A stretch of DNA of 64,000 bases. Source: Halapricum desulfuricans. Its GTDB lineage: Archaea; Halobacteriota; Halobacteria; Halobacteriales; Haloarculaceae. Positions within the stretch are counted from its first letter, which is position 1; the number at the start of each line of letters is the position of its first letter. The notes beneath the pieces were generated by a model. The model saw only the letters and a program-made list of their open reading frames with translations. It was not told the DNA's origin and searched no databases. The stretch is taken from assembly GCF_017094505.1 (NCBI RefSeq), contig NZ_CP064787.1, positions 2,108,001-2,172,000 of the forward strand, written 5' to 3'. The translations under genes and the position numbers were made by a program. Positions 36,170 through 44,248 of this stretch are shown one piece after another.

Positions 36170-36539
36170 CGTCGTATGTCTCCTGTGAGTCCTCGTGGTC
36201 CGTGTCACGCTTCCGTTCGCTATCGATCATCTCGGCAGTCTTGAACCGCGTGCCGAGGACGTACGATCCGGCCCCGAGAACGATGATGCCGATCCCGAGC
36301 AGGCCGAAGGCGACGTTGGTCGCGCCGACCGAGGGAGTCCATCCGGTGAGTCCGACCGTCCAGACGGCCGCCTCGCGGATCGGATTGTCCAGCCGGGTGG
36401 CCGCGTCGAACATGAAGAATCCGAACACGACCAGCCCCGTCGCGACGAGCGTCGAGAAGACGGTGATCCCCTTGTAGACGCGCATCGGGACGACGACCGA
36501 TCCGTCGGACGTGCGCCGTGGTGGTGTATCGCTGCTCAT
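36162..36539 (-). CDS. DUF7315-like membrane protein of the cytochrome bc cluster
   Basis: 125 residues from ATG 36537-36539. Helices: GITVFSTLVATGLVVFGFFMF and VAFGLLGIGIIVLGAGSYVLG; the C-terminus is acidic (ERKRDTDHEDSQETYDDG). Its ATG abuts the stop of the cytochrome b C-terminal gene. No heme- or metal-binding motif is seen, so a structural role in the bc complex is the best guess. Confidence 0.75.
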   Translation of the reverse strand: MSSDTPPRRTSDGSVVVPMRVYKGITVFSTLVATGLVVFGFFMFDAATRLDNPIREAAVWTVGLTGWTPSVGATNVAFGLLGIGIIVLGAGSYVLGTRFKTAEMIDSERKRDTDHEDSQETYDDG

Positions 36540-36541
36540 GG

Positions 36542-37309
36542 TCACTTGGGTGGTCTGAGCCGGTAGTACCGGCGATTGAGGTTGAACATGTAGCCCTCGC
36601 GCATCGACTTCAACACCGCATAGCTGATGAACCCGGCGACGACCGGCAACAGGAAGGTCAGGTCGTTCAACAGCCCCTCCTCGATCGGAACGAGGTTCTT
36701 GATCGAGAGGACGGCAATCGTGAACGCGAAGACGACGCCGGCGACGCCGACCGACGCCCAGAACGGCTGTTCGACCGGCCGGCGTGCGCTGCCCTTGTTC
36801 AGAAACGGGACGATGGCGACGATCCCGACGACGACGAGGTTGGCGAGGACGCCGTAGGTCCGGTCGGTCATCAGCTTCTCGCCGCCCAGAAGCGACAGGT
36901 CGGGGTTGAGAAAGCCGAGCTTGAGCAAGCCAAACGACCAGTAGAGATACCAGTCAGGCAGGATGACTGCCGGAGTACTGCTGGGATTGGCCGGCGCGTC
37001 GATGTGTGGCGGCAGCGTCGCCGAGAGGACGATGATCATCCCGACGAAGAAACTCGCCAGCGAGAGGTTGCGGACCGTCTCGTGGGGCCAGGCCGGGAAG
37101 CCCAGCACGTCCCGTTCGACGTAACTCGACTGCTGGCGCAGGTCCTGATCCTCGCGTCGAGCACGCTCGAAGTACTCGTATGTGAGCCGCGACAGCCCCT
37201 GCTTGCGGGCCTTGCGCTCGCTCCAGGTCGGCGTTTCGTCGTCTGGCGGGACGATCCCCGTCTCGCCGCCGTCGGTGCGTTCGTCCGTGGTGTCTGTGTC
37301 GTCAGTCAT
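36542..37309 (-). CDS. petD: Cytochrome b C-terminal subunit (subunit IV/PetD-like)
   Basis: 255 residues from ATG 37307-37309. A long acidic N-terminal extension (to about residue 75) precedes membrane helices; the Qo-site motif appears as LPDWYLYWSFGLLKLGF (the PDWY form of PEWY/PDWY), then further helices with VANLVVVGIVAIVPFLN. It is the C-terminal half of cytochrome b, split as in b6f-type complexes. Together with the adjoining N-terminal half it forms the quinol-oxidising core. Confidence 0.87.
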   Translation of the reverse strand: MTDDTDTTDERTDGGETGIVPPDDETPTWSERKARKQGLSRLTYEYFERARREDQDLRQQSSYVERDVLGFPAWPHETVRNLSLASFFVGMIIVLSATLPPHIDAPANPSSTPAVILPDWYLYWSFGLLKLGFLNPDLSLLGGEKLMTDRTYGVLANLVVVGIVAIVPFLNKGSARRPVEQPFWASVGVAGVVFAFTIAVLSIKNLVPIEEGLLNDLTFLLPVVAGFISYAVLKSMREGYMFNLNRRYYRLRPPK

Positions 37310-37315
37310 GTGTGA

Positions 37316-38119
37316 TCAGTGCGGTTCCGCGATGCCCTGCATCCAGACGATGCCGATGTGGATCGCGATCAGTGTCGTCACGATAAACGGCAGGAAAAAC
37401 ACGTGCAGGATGTACATCCGCTGGAGCGTCGCCGGATTCGGCGTGAAGCCGCCGAACAGCAACTGGGCGACCCACTCGCCGATCAGCGGGATCGAGAGGC
37501 TCATCTCGACGCCGATCTGGCCGGCCCAGAAGGCCAGCTGGTCCCACGGCAGCAGGTAGCCGGTGTACCCGAAGACCATCGTCAGGCTGATCAACACGAT
37601 GCCGAGCAGCCAGTTCAGCTCGCGCGGTTCCTTGTAGGCCCCGGTGAAGTACACCCGCAGCATGTGCAGGAAGACGGCCGCGACCATCACCTGCGCGGAC
37701 CAGCGATGGAGGCTCCGCAGGAAGTACCCGAAGTTCAGATCCATCATGATGAACTCGATCTGGGTGTACGCAAGCGACGCGGACTCGCTCGCGCCGGCAC
37801 CGGGCGTGTAGTAAAAGCCCAGCAGCGCTCCCGAGATCGCCGCGACGATATATGCCAGCGTCGAGAACGACCCCAGCGCGTACAGCGGGTACCAGTACCA
37901 GAACTTGTTGTCAAGCCCGTATTGTTCGGTGTGGCTCTTCGGCATCTGCATATTGACCTTGTAGTAGAGGTCTTCGAGCAGCTCCAGGTAGTCGACGATG
38001 CGAAGCCGCTTGTCGAGCCACATCAGCGCGGTCAGGTAGACGGTCTCGATGTGCGAGAGGTCGTCGCGGCTCTCCAGCCAGCCACCGTGGTCGTGGTCGT
38101 CTTTGCGTTCGAGACTCAT
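37316..38119 (-). CDS. petB: Cytochrome b N-terminal subunit (cytochrome b6/PetB-like)
   Basis: 267 residues from ATG 38117-38119. The four-helix core carries the heme ligands in LRSLHRWSAQVMVAAVFLHMLRVY and LHVFFLPFIVTTLIAIHIGIVW; GYLLPWDQLAFWA is the conserved loop near the Qi/Qo sites. An N-terminal hydrophilic segment of about 60 residues is longer than in plant or bacterial PetB. Encoded between Rieske and the C-terminal half, all within a few bases of each other. Confidence 0.9.
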   Translation of the reverse strand: MSLERKDDHDHGGWLESRDDLSHIETVYLTALMWLDKRLRIVDYLELLEDLYYKVNMQMPKSHTEQYGLDNKFWYWYPLYALGSFSTLAYIVAAISGALLGFYYTPGAGASESASLAYTQIEFIMMDLNFGYFLRSLHRWSAQVMVAAVFLHMLRVYFTGAYKEPRELNWLLGIVLISLTMVFGYTGYLLPWDQLAFWAGQIGVEMSLSIPLIGEWVAQLLFGGFTPNPATLQRMYILHVFFLPFIVTTLIAIHIGIVWMQGIAEPH

Positions 38120-38123
38120 GGTA

Positions 38124-38993
38124 TCACTCGTCCGCCCGCGGCAGTGCGGTGAACGTCCGCCTCACCGGGCTGAAGGGGTCGTAGATCGACTGGTGACACT
38201 GACAGTACACGGAGTTTTCACCCCCGAAGCGGGCACTGCCGCCGAAGGCTTTGAACCCGGGCACACAGCAGAAGTGCGTGCACTTGTTGAGCCACGCCAT
38301 CACGTCGTTTTCCGTCGCCGCCTCCAGGAAGCTTCGCGCCTCGCCAGACAGCGAGCTGTACTCGCCCTCACCGGCGATCATCTTGCTCACCTCGGGGCTG
38401 CGCATGACCTGTACGGGGATCGTCTGTACGTCGCCCTCGGACCGCCAGTTGGCGACTGCGGGCTTGCCGAGCCCGTCCTGTCCGATCCCGTTGCCCCACC
38501 CTTCGTAATCGTCGAACATGTCCAGCGTCAGCACCGCGCCGTCGTCGACGTCGTCCTGCCAGTCGTAGGTGCCACCGGTCGAGCGGAACGCGTTGTCCTG
38601 GTCGGCGTCGGGCTGGATCCCCTCGTAGGTCTGGACGCCACAGTACTGGAACCAGGTGGTGCTATAGGTCGTCCCGCCGACGTCCGTCTCGGCGACGGTC
38701 ACCTCTTTCCCCTGGACTGTTCGGGTCTCCGGTTCGGGCCAGCGGCCGTATATCTCGTTGTCGTTTCTGATCTCGACGGGGATGATCGGCATCCCGCGCG
38801 GGGCCGGCCCGTCGGTGTTCTCGATGGCGAAATACTCCGTGATCCCGCCACCGGCACCGGCGGCAGAGGTGGCCATCTCGACGGTCGCCGCGGTCCCGGT
38901 CGCCACCGTCCCGAGAGCGGCGCTGCCGACGACACCCTTCACGAACCGCCGTCGTCCCGATTCGCCCGGATACTTGTCTTCGTCTGCGGACAT
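38124..38993 (-). CDS. petA: Rieske iron-sulfur protein of the bc complex
   Basis: 289 residues from ATG 38991-38993. The N-terminus GRRRFVKGVVGSAALG is a Tat signal that stays as membrane anchor. The [2Fe-2S] site is CTHFCC and CQCHQS near the C-terminus: first pair C-x-H, second C-x-x-H, with extra Cys for the disulfide, slightly altered from the usual CTHLGC and CPCHGS. A large insert precedes the cluster fold, as in haloarchaeal homologues. Transfers electrons from quinol to halocyanin. Confidence 0.9.
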   Translation of the reverse strand: MSADEDKYPGESGRRRFVKGVVGSAALGTVATGTAATVEMATSAAGAGGGITEYFAIENTDGPAPRGMPIIPVEIRNDNEIYGRWPEPETRTVQGKEVTVAETDVGGTTYSTTWFQYCGVQTYEGIQPDADQDNAFRSTGGTYDWQDDVDDGAVLTLDMFDDYEGWGNGIGQDGLGKPAVANWRSEGDVQTIPVQVMRSPEVSKMIAGEGEYSSLSGEARSFLEAATENDVMAWLNKCTHFCCVPGFKAFGGSARFGGENSVYCQCHQSIYDPFSPVRRTFTALPRADE

Positions 38994-38995
38994 GG

Positions 38996-39379
38996 TTATC
39001 GTTTGTAGTAGGGATAGAGCGCACGCTTTGCGTTCTCGAGAGCCCCGTCAGTGACGGAGGTGCCGTCGACGTCCTCCTCGCGGACGTACAGGTCCTCCCA
39101 CTTGCGCCGGCGCTTCTTGACGATCATCACGTCCGGCAGGAACTCCTTGCGATACAACAGCAGGACGAACGACAGGTCGATGAAGATGACGCCGAGAACC
39201 CCGCCGAGGAACATGTTGCCCTCCGCGCTCCGGCCCCAGCCGTTGAGCAGCCCCCAGGTGAACAGGCCGACGAAGACTATCTCGACGATCGTCAGCAGAA
39301 CGATCGCCAGCGCCGCCGCCGGGCTCTCTCGGGGCTGTTCGTAGCGGTGGATGTCGCCGTAGGTGCTGCCCGAGGACAT
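38996..39379 (-). CDS. DUF7318-like membrane protein of the cytochrome bc cluster
   Basis: 127 residues from ATG 39377-39379. Helices: ALAIVLLTIVEIVFVGLFTWGLL and MFLGGVLGVIFIDLSFVLLLY, followed by a basic loop (KKRRRKWEDLYV) and a C-terminal tail. It begins one base inside the stop codon of the halocyanin gene and ends two bases before the Rieske gene, so it is part of the same transcript. Likely an accessory subunit. Confidence 0.75.
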   Translation of the reverse strand: MSSGSTYGDIHRYEQPRESPAAALAIVLLTIVEIVFVGLFTWGLLNGWGRSAEGNMFLGGVLGVIFIDLSFVLLLYRKEFLPDVMIVKKRRRKWEDLYVREEDVDGTSVTDGALENAKRALYPYYKR

Positions 39380-40005
39380 CAGTTTCGCCCCCCGCTGGTG
39401 TGGGCCGATTCACCGTACTTCAGGAAGAAGAACGTGTATATGAACGTCATACCCATCATCAGCAACGTCGCGATTCCGACGAAATGCGGCTGGAAGGGGA
39501 CACCCATCTCCTCGGGACTCTGTGCGCCGCCGCCAGCCTCGACCTCGACGGTGGGGATGTCGTCGCCGACGGCGACGGCCCCGAGCATCCCGAGGTTCTC
39601 GTGTGGGCTGCAGTAGTAGGTGACGATACCGGACTCCTCGAAGGTCTGCTCGTAGGTGTAGCCCTCCTCGCCGACCGGGTCGCCGGAGGTGAACTCGACG
39701 CTCTCGCCGACGACGTTGTGATCGCCGCCCGCCCCGGTCCACTCCCAGACGATCGTCGTCCCGGGATCGACCCACACGGCCGCGGGATCGAACGCGTACC
39801 CGTCGCTGCCGGCCCCGACCGCAATCGTGACCTCCTCCTGGCCCCGGAGGTCGGTCGTCGACCCGCCGAACCCGTTTGCGCTGTCCAGATACCCGCCGTA
39901 ATCCGGCTGTTCGGCGGCCTGCGCAGCCGCTGACCCGCTGGCCGCGAGCGCGCCCGCCCCGCCGGCCGCACCGCCGGCCGTCCGGAGAAAGTCCCGCCTG
40001 TGCAT
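39379..40005 (-). CDS. Halocyanin (blue copper protein), membrane-anchored, bc cluster
   Basis: 208 residues from ATG 40003-40005. Tat signal MHRRDFLRTAGGAAGG; cupredoxin domain about 55-155 with copper ligands His96 (GGDHNVV), Cys132, His135 and Met140 (YYCSPHENLGM); then a short linker and a C-terminal membrane helix (VGIATLLMMGMTFIYTFFFL). It should take electrons from the Rieske protein on the outer face. The TATA box gtataaa (minus strand) is 26-32 bases upstream, supporting this start and a leaderless mRNA. The middle of the gene is almost identical to the halocyanin gene at 55.6-56.2 kb. Confidence 0.92.
   Translation of the reverse strand: MHRRDFLRTAGGAAGGAGALAASGSAAAQAAEQPDYGGYLDSANGFGGSTTDLRGQEEVTIAVGAGSDGYAFDPAAVWVDPGTTIVWEWTGAGGDHNVVGESVEFTSGDPVGEEGYTYEQTFEESGIVTYYCSPHENLGMLGAVAVGDDIPTVEVEAGGGAQSPEEMGVPFQPHFVGIATLLMMGMTFIYTFFFLKYGESAHTSGGRN
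39541..39968. repeat. Long repeat copy A (halocyanin coding core)
   Basis: 428 bp that match 55712-56139 with only about seven mismatches, at a constant offset of 16,171 and with no gaps. It covers the second half of the Tat signal and the whole cupredoxin domain. The sequence flanking it on both sides is unrelated. Confidence 0.95.
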
Positions 40006-40030
40006 GTACCACATCCTCCGCCTCTTTTTT

Positions 40031-40037
40031 GTATAAA
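40031..40037 (-). promoter_or_regulatory. TATA box of the bc-cluster halocyanin operon
   Basis: On the minus strand tttatac lies 26-32 bases before the ATG at 40005. The 298-base gap to the next gene (40006-40303) also contains a small hairpin, ccccc-gatatat-ggggg (40048-40064), and AT-rich runs, but no gene. Confidence 0.55.
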
Positions 40038-40303
40038 GCCACCGGAACCCCCGATATATGGGGGAAATCGGGACCGCAACACAATCCAATATATATTCTT
40101 TGTGCACACGTGGCCCAAATACTCGGGTAGATGGATCAGCGGTAGCGATTCACACGGCATTTATAACATATATTGGCGGTGCCGTTTCGAGACGATTCGC
40201 TGTCCCGATATGGCGAATGCTGTCACAAACGGGTAACCGACAGCATCACACGGGTTGTCGTACCGCTCCGACCGCCCGCGATCGATACGAAACAGACGTA
40301 CGA

Positions 40304-41143
40304 TTACTCCTCGTGGTCCGGTCGAGGCGGAAGCACGCTCTCGGAGTCGCCGTCAAGTCGGTCGGTCATCAGGTTGCCGTCCTCGTCGACGGGGAGAAAG
40401 TCCGGGCGTTCGCCGCCGACGTTGACCGCTCGCAGCCGGTCCCGAAACTCCTCGGAGCGGAACCGATCGGACAGTCGGGCGTTGGCCACGACGAACAGCA
40501 GGCCCACACCGACGACGAAAAATCCGACCCCGGCGACGAGCGGGATCGGCTCCAGCCCGAGGACGATCCCGGCACCGAACAGGACCACGCCGGCGAGCAG
40601 TTGCACGACCGCGATCACCTGGACCATCAGGTTCCCGAGTTCGCTGCCGCCCTCGGGCACGTCCTGTGGCTCGGGCAGCACCTCGCCGTCGGGCGCGTCC
40701 GGCACCTCGTAGTCGTCCATCGAGCACAGCGCGATCACCGGCTTGACGTCCCGCAGGACCGTCCCTTCGCCCTCGACGCTGCCGTCGGGGTAGACCAGCG
40801 CGAAGCCGGCCTCGGAGTATGCCAGCAGGTACTCGTCGCCGCGCTCGATCCGGGCAAAGACGTCCCGATCGAGCACCCGCTGTTTGAGGTCGGCCTCGAC
40901 GCGGTCGAGCAGTTCGTCGCCGGTGATCCAGCTGTCGGCGTCGAACGCCGCCTCCCACTCCTCGGCGGTCATCTCGGCCATGTCTCTCGGGCCGAAGTCC
41001 TCGAAGTCGTACTTCTGTTCGACCCGTTCGCGGAGTTGCTCCGTCGAGCGGTCGCCGTCGATGCTCGACTCGCCGGCGTCGTCGACCGCCTCGTCCGAAG
41101 CAGTTTCCGACTCGTCGGGCGTCGTGGAGCCGGACGCGTCCAT
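40304..41143 (-). CDS. DUF7319-like protein near the bc cluster
   Basis: 279 residues from ATG 41141-41143. The first 45 residues are acidic and low-complexity; the soluble middle (DFEDFGPRDMAEMTAEEWEAAF) is followed by two membrane helices (LMVQVIAVVQLLAGVVLFGAG and PLVAGVGFFVVGVGLLFVV) and an acidic tail. It has its own promoter, but the gene neighbourhood is constant in haloarchaea. A role in assembly or regulation of the bc complex is inferred only from position. Confidence 0.72.
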   Translation of the reverse strand: MDASGSTTPDESETASDEAVDDAGESSIDGDRSTEQLRERVEQKYDFEDFGPRDMAEMTAEEWEAAFDADSWITGDELLDRVEADLKQRVLDRDVFARIERGDEYLLAYSEAGFALVYPDGSVEGEGTVLRDVKPVIALCSMDDYEVPDAPDGEVLPEPQDVPEGGSELGNLMVQVIAVVQLLAGVVLFGAGIVLGLEPIPLVAGVGFFVVGVGLLFVVANARLSDRFRSEEFRDRLRAVNVGGERPDFLPVDEDGNLMTDRLDGDSESVLPPRPDHEE

Positions 41144-41258
41144 CAGCCACAAGTTCGGTTTCCGTGGCCTTACACGTATCGCTCGCGTCACCAGTCCGTC
41201 TCCGGTGTGCTTGCCACTGTCCGGACACTCTTTAACGACCCCGTCCCTACGGTCGCCA

Positions 41259-41753
41259 ATGCTCGGGCTGGCCGACGGGACGGTGGCGACGCTGGTCGTG
41301 CTCTCGGTGACGCTCAGCTTCCCCTGCTTTCTGTACGGCGCCTGGATCGTGATCGACAACGATCCCGTCTCCTGGAGCGTGCTGGTCCGACACCTCTCCG
41401 TTGTGTTCACCGGCCTCGCGCTGACGACGATCCCGCTTGTCGGCTGGATGCTTCCGAACCTGCTCGAACAATTTTACGGGTTCAGCGTCCTCCACGCCGT
41501 GATCGGACTACACGCGTACGCGTTCCTCGCCTTCGCGCTCACCGGGATCGTCCGGATCTTCCGTGCGAAGTGGGAACACGACCTCTATCACGACTACGAC
41601 GAGGACCTGTTGCTCTCGGAGATCGGCGGCGACCGCATGGACCACTGGCGCTCCCGACTGCGGATCGGCGTCGCCGGCTACGTCGTCCTCTGGCTGGTCG
41701 CCTACTTCACCGGGCTCGCACAGTATCTCAGCAAGTACGGACTGCCGTTTTGA
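41259..41753 (+). CDS. DUF7321-like membrane protein near the bc cluster
   Basis: 164 residues from ATG 41259. Four membrane helices: ATLVVLSVTLSFPCFLYGAW, LSVVFTGLALTTIPLVGWML, VLHAVIGLHAYAFLAFALTGI and IGVAGYVVLWLVAYFTGL. His residues in VLHAVIGLHAY could bind heme; the arrangement recalls cytochrome b561-like four-helix proteins, but only weakly. Divergent from the DUF7319 gene. It ends just before the tandem repeats next to tRNA-Val. Confidence 0.72.
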   Translation: MLGLADGTVATLVVLSVTLSFPCFLYGAWIVIDNDPVSWSVLVRHLSVVFTGLALTTIPLVGWMLPNLLEQFYGFSVLHAVIGLHAYAFLAFALTGIVRIFRAKWEHDLYHDYDEDLLLSEIGGDRMDHWRSRLRIGVAGYVVLWLVAYFTGLAQYLSKYGLPF

Positions 41754-41774
41754 CCGTTCGACTTCTGGATCTGG

Positions 41775-42006
41775 GCGGATTGTGAACCTCGTCGAGACGT
41801 GCTTGCCTCGCTGCGCGCGACTCGTCTGGTTCAAATCCTTGTCAGCAAAACAGCCGTCTCACGTCCGTTCGACGGCACTTATGGGCCCGGGCGGATTGTG
41901 AACCTCGTCGAGACGTGCTTGCCTCGCTGCGCGCGACTCGTCTGGTTCAAATCCTTGTCAGCAAAACAGCCGTCTCACGTCCGTTCGACGGCACTTATGG
42001 GCCCGG
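41775..42006. repeat. Perfect 116-bp tandem duplication downstream of tRNA-Val
   Basis: Units 41775-41890 and 41891-42006 are identical. Each unit ends with tgggcccgg, the 3' end of the tRNA-Val gene (minus strand), and begins with gcggattgtgaacc, an altered T-arm copy. Within each unit ggattgtgaacc (41777-41788; 41893-41904) faces ggttcaaatcc (41828-41838; 41944-41954) as an imperfect inverted repeat around a GC-rich core. No gene fits. Confidence 0.95.
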
Positions 42007-42071
42007 GCGGATTTGAACCGCCGACTTCGGCCTTGTAAAGGCCGCGTCATAACCAACTAGACCACGGACCC
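41998..42071 (-). tRNA. tRNA-Val (anticodon TAC)
   Basis: On the minus strand the acceptor GGGTCCG (42065-42071) pairs with CGGGCCC; the D arm has GGTCTAGTTGGTTATGAC; the anticodon stem CGGCC/GGCCG encloses TTTACAA, anticodon TAC; the T arm reads GGCGGTTCAAATCCGCC. The discriminator base is A (41998). Two 116-bp units repeating its 3' end follow directly. Confidence 0.95.
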
Positions 42072-42213
42072 ACAGACCGGTCTTGCCCGCCCGGGTGAAT
42101 AACGCTTTCTCTCTGGATCGACCGCCGGCCGTATATTCGTGAAGATCTTCGGCACCGCGGTGTCGGAATGGGACAGGCGACAGTCTTACGCCCGGCCGCT
42201 CCCTCGCGTCGGT

Positions 42214-42735
42214 ATGGATTTGCCCGACCGGGACCGACTCGTTACGCTCGTCGCCGTCGGGGTCATCGTCCTCGTGGTCGGCTTCTGGGCACTGCATCCG
42301 ACCGGGCCGCTCGGCGGCCTTCTGCACCCGCTGGACTACGAGGAGACCACGGTCACGCTGGCCGACGAAAACGGAACCGGACTGGCGACCGTCGACGTCC
42401 GGGTCGCCGACAGCCAGCGCGAACGCTACGTGGGGCTCAGCAAGACTGACTCGCTCGCCGACGGCGAAGGCATGCTGTTCGTCTTCTCCGAGTCCGGCCG
42501 CCACGAGTTCGTCATGCGCGACATGGACTTCCCGCTCGATATCGTCTTCGCCGCCCCGAACGGCACGATAACGACGATCCACCACGCACCCGTCCCCGGA
42601 CAGACGCCGGACGACGACCTACGGCGGTATGCAGGCACTGGCCGGTACGTCCTCGAAGTCCCGCGCGGGTACGTCAACGCGACCGGTGTCGGCGTGGGCG
42701 ATCGCCTCGTCGTCCCGAAGAACGTGACCGACTGA
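42214..42735 (+). CDS. DUF192 family secreted or membrane-anchored protein
   Basis: 173 residues from ATG 42214. An N-terminal membrane segment (LVTLVAVGVIVLVVGFWAL) is followed by the DUF192 barrel: RVADSQRERYVGLSKTDSL, GEGMLFVFSESGRHEFVMRDM, FPLDIVFAAPNGTITTIHHA and GRYVLEVPRGYV. The domain faces the outside. DUF192 (ProM1-like) proteins are common but uncharacterised. An upstream in-frame ATG at 42139 would add a poor leader and is less likely. Confidence 0.85.
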   Translation: MDLPDRDRLVTLVAVGVIVLVVGFWALHPTGPLGGLLHPLDYEETTVTLADENGTGLATVDVRVADSQRERYVGLSKTDSLADGEGMLFVFSESGRHEFVMRDMDFPLDIVFAAPNGTITTIHHAPVPGQTPDDDLRRYAGTGRYVLEVPRGYVNATGVGVGDRLVVPKNVTD

Positions 42736-42788
42736 TTTCGGGCCGTCGATGCGGAACAGACACCAATGGCCTATCCGAACGACCGCGC

Positions 42789-43208
42789 CTACGCGAGCGT
42801 CGCGTCGAGTCGAATGTCGACGCCTGCGAGCGCTTTCGAGACCGGGCAGCCCGCTTTCGCGCCGGCGGCGATCTCCTGGAACGTCTCCTCGTCGATGTCC
42901 GGAATTGTCGCTTCGAGTGTGAGTTCGATCCAGTCGATCTCGAGCGCGTCGGGATCGAGATGGACCTCTGCGTCGGCGTGGAGCTGTTCGGGCTCGTAGC
43001 CCGCCTCGTCGAGTTCGTTCGACAGCGCCATGACGAAACAGCCGGCGTGGGCCGCTCCGATCAGTTCCTCCGGGTTGGTCGCGTCCCCGTCCTCGAACCG
43101 GGACGCGAACGAATACGGACCCTCGTAGACGCCGCTTCCGAGTGCGAGGTCGCCGCTCCCGCTTTTGAGATCGCCGCGCCAGGTCGCTTCAGCGTTGCGT
43201 GTTGGCAT
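42789..43208 (-). CDS. OsmC family peroxiredoxin
   Basis: 139 residues from ATG 43206-43208. The two reactive cysteines are Cys57 (GAAHAGCFVMAL) and Cys121 (GAKAGCPVSKAL), and the swapped-dimer fold is evident in TWRGDLKSGSGDL and TNPEELIGAAHAG. OsmC/Ohr proteins reduce organic hydroperoxides with thiols. The TNPEELI-AHA-C pattern places it in the OsmC rather than the Ohr branch. Confidence 0.9.
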   Translation of the reverse strand: MPTRNAEATWRGDLKSGSGDLALGSGVYEGPYSFASRFEDGDATNPEELIGAAHAGCFVMALSNELDEAGYEPEQLHADAEVHLDPDALEIDWIELTLEATIPDIDEETFQEIAAGAKAGCPVSKALAGVDIRLDATLA

Positions 43209-43874
43209 AGCGATTCGAGAGACGGCTTCCGAACGGAAAGAGGTTAGCGAACTCGCGGGTTCTGCCGCGGACCGGAGAAACCGTGAGGGTTTCGTGCGAG
43301 CGACCGGCAGACCGCTCCTGCTAGTTGATTCCCGTCTCCTGTTGCTGACACGGGCGATGAATCGGTGGTTATTCGCCGGTGATATTCTTCCCCGGTGTCG
43401 GTACTTTTAAGTTCGTCCATACCTCAAAATCGAGGTGACGCTTCGCTTGGAGGGCCGAAGCGTCAGCGGGGACCAATTCAGGGCGGCAAGCGTCCGGCCG
43501 GGCTTTTCCTCGGCCGGTTCGCTTTCCACTCGTTGCTATTTGTGTACCAGCGGCGTCGCTGTGCGACGCCATGAGCCGGAGCCGACAGCCTCGAATCGGG
43601 CCATCTCGTTGTCGGTGACGCCGCCGAGGTCTCGGACGTTCGCGGAGAGTCACGACCCGACCGACGTCGTTACCGAAGTTGTGACACCTCCCAGCAGAGA
43701 GTGATAACCACTCCCTCTCTCCCAATGTCACTCGACTATCACACCATCCCTCAGTAGTATTATCCTTCAGCCGGTCCCGAAAGCCGGTCAAACAGCGGCC
43801 TTGGAATCCAGCCGCAACTTTCCCTCCGATATATTTATATTATTCCGATACTAACGTAAAAGTGGACATTACCG
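43209..43874. other. Long non-coding gap rich in hairpins
   Basis: No gene could be supported in this 666-base stretch. It holds several inverted repeats: acctc-N6-gaggt (about 43421-43436), gacgcttcg/cgaagcgtc (43437-43445 and 43456-43464, perfect 9 bp), and ccggccg/cggccgg around ggctttttcct-like loop (about 43494-43520). Such closely spaced hairpins recall ends of IS200/IS605-type elements, but no transposase remains can be read with confidence. The right end contains the AT-rich promoter of the PadR-like gene. Confidence 0.5.
43829..43844 (+). promoter_or_regulatory. TATA region of the PadR-like gene
   Basis: atatatttatattatt is the most AT-rich stretch before ATG 43875 and lies 31-46 bases upstream, allowing a short leader. 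Confidence 0.5.
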
Positions 43875-44150
43875 ATGTACGACTTGACAGGATTCCAGCG
43901 AGACTTGCTATATGTCATCGCCGGGAAAGAGGAGCCGCACGGACTCGCAATCAAAGAGGAACTCGAGGAGTACTACGAGAAGGAGATCCACCACGGACGG
44001 CTGTACCCGAACCTCGATACACTCGTCGACAAAGGTCTCGTCGAGAAGGGCCAGCGTGACCGACGGACGAATTATTACAGTCTGACCCGGCGCGGCCGTC
44101 GAGAGATCGAGGCGCGGCGCGAGTGGGAACAGCAGTACGTCGATATGTGA
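43875..44150 (+). CDS. PadR-like winged-helix transcription regulator (RosR-like)
   Basis: 91 residues from ATG 43875. It starts MYDLTGFQRDLLYVIAGKE and carries the winged helix with recognition part HHGRLYPNLDTLVDKGLVEK and wing RRTNYYSLTRRGRREIE. PadR family proteins of this size and sequence in haloarchaea include RosR, which controls the oxidative stress response in Halobacterium. The OsmC peroxidase gene upstream would fit such a regulon, but no binding site can be pointed out. Confidence 0.83.
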   Translation: MYDLTGFQRDLLYVIAGKEEPHGLAIKEELEEYYEKEIHHGRLYPNLDTLVDKGLVEKGQRDRRTNYYSLTRRGRREIEARREWEQQYVDM

Positions 44151-44248
44151 TCGCGGTCGGCGTCCCCCTGTCCCGACCGAAGCGTAGCCCGGCTCGATTG
44201 GCTACGCCAATTCCGAAGTATTAACCACCTCTCGGCAAAGATACGCCT

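Noticed and set aside
41799-42038. Short frames ending GFEPPTSAL over tRNA-Val and its repeats
   Set aside because: These are typical false genes made by reading tRNA sequence; no codon-use support.
43369-43791. 140-codon frame in the gap between osmC and the PadR-like gene
   Set aside because: Biased composition without any motif, overlaps hairpins, and the opposite strand has an equally long frame; neither looks like a gene.
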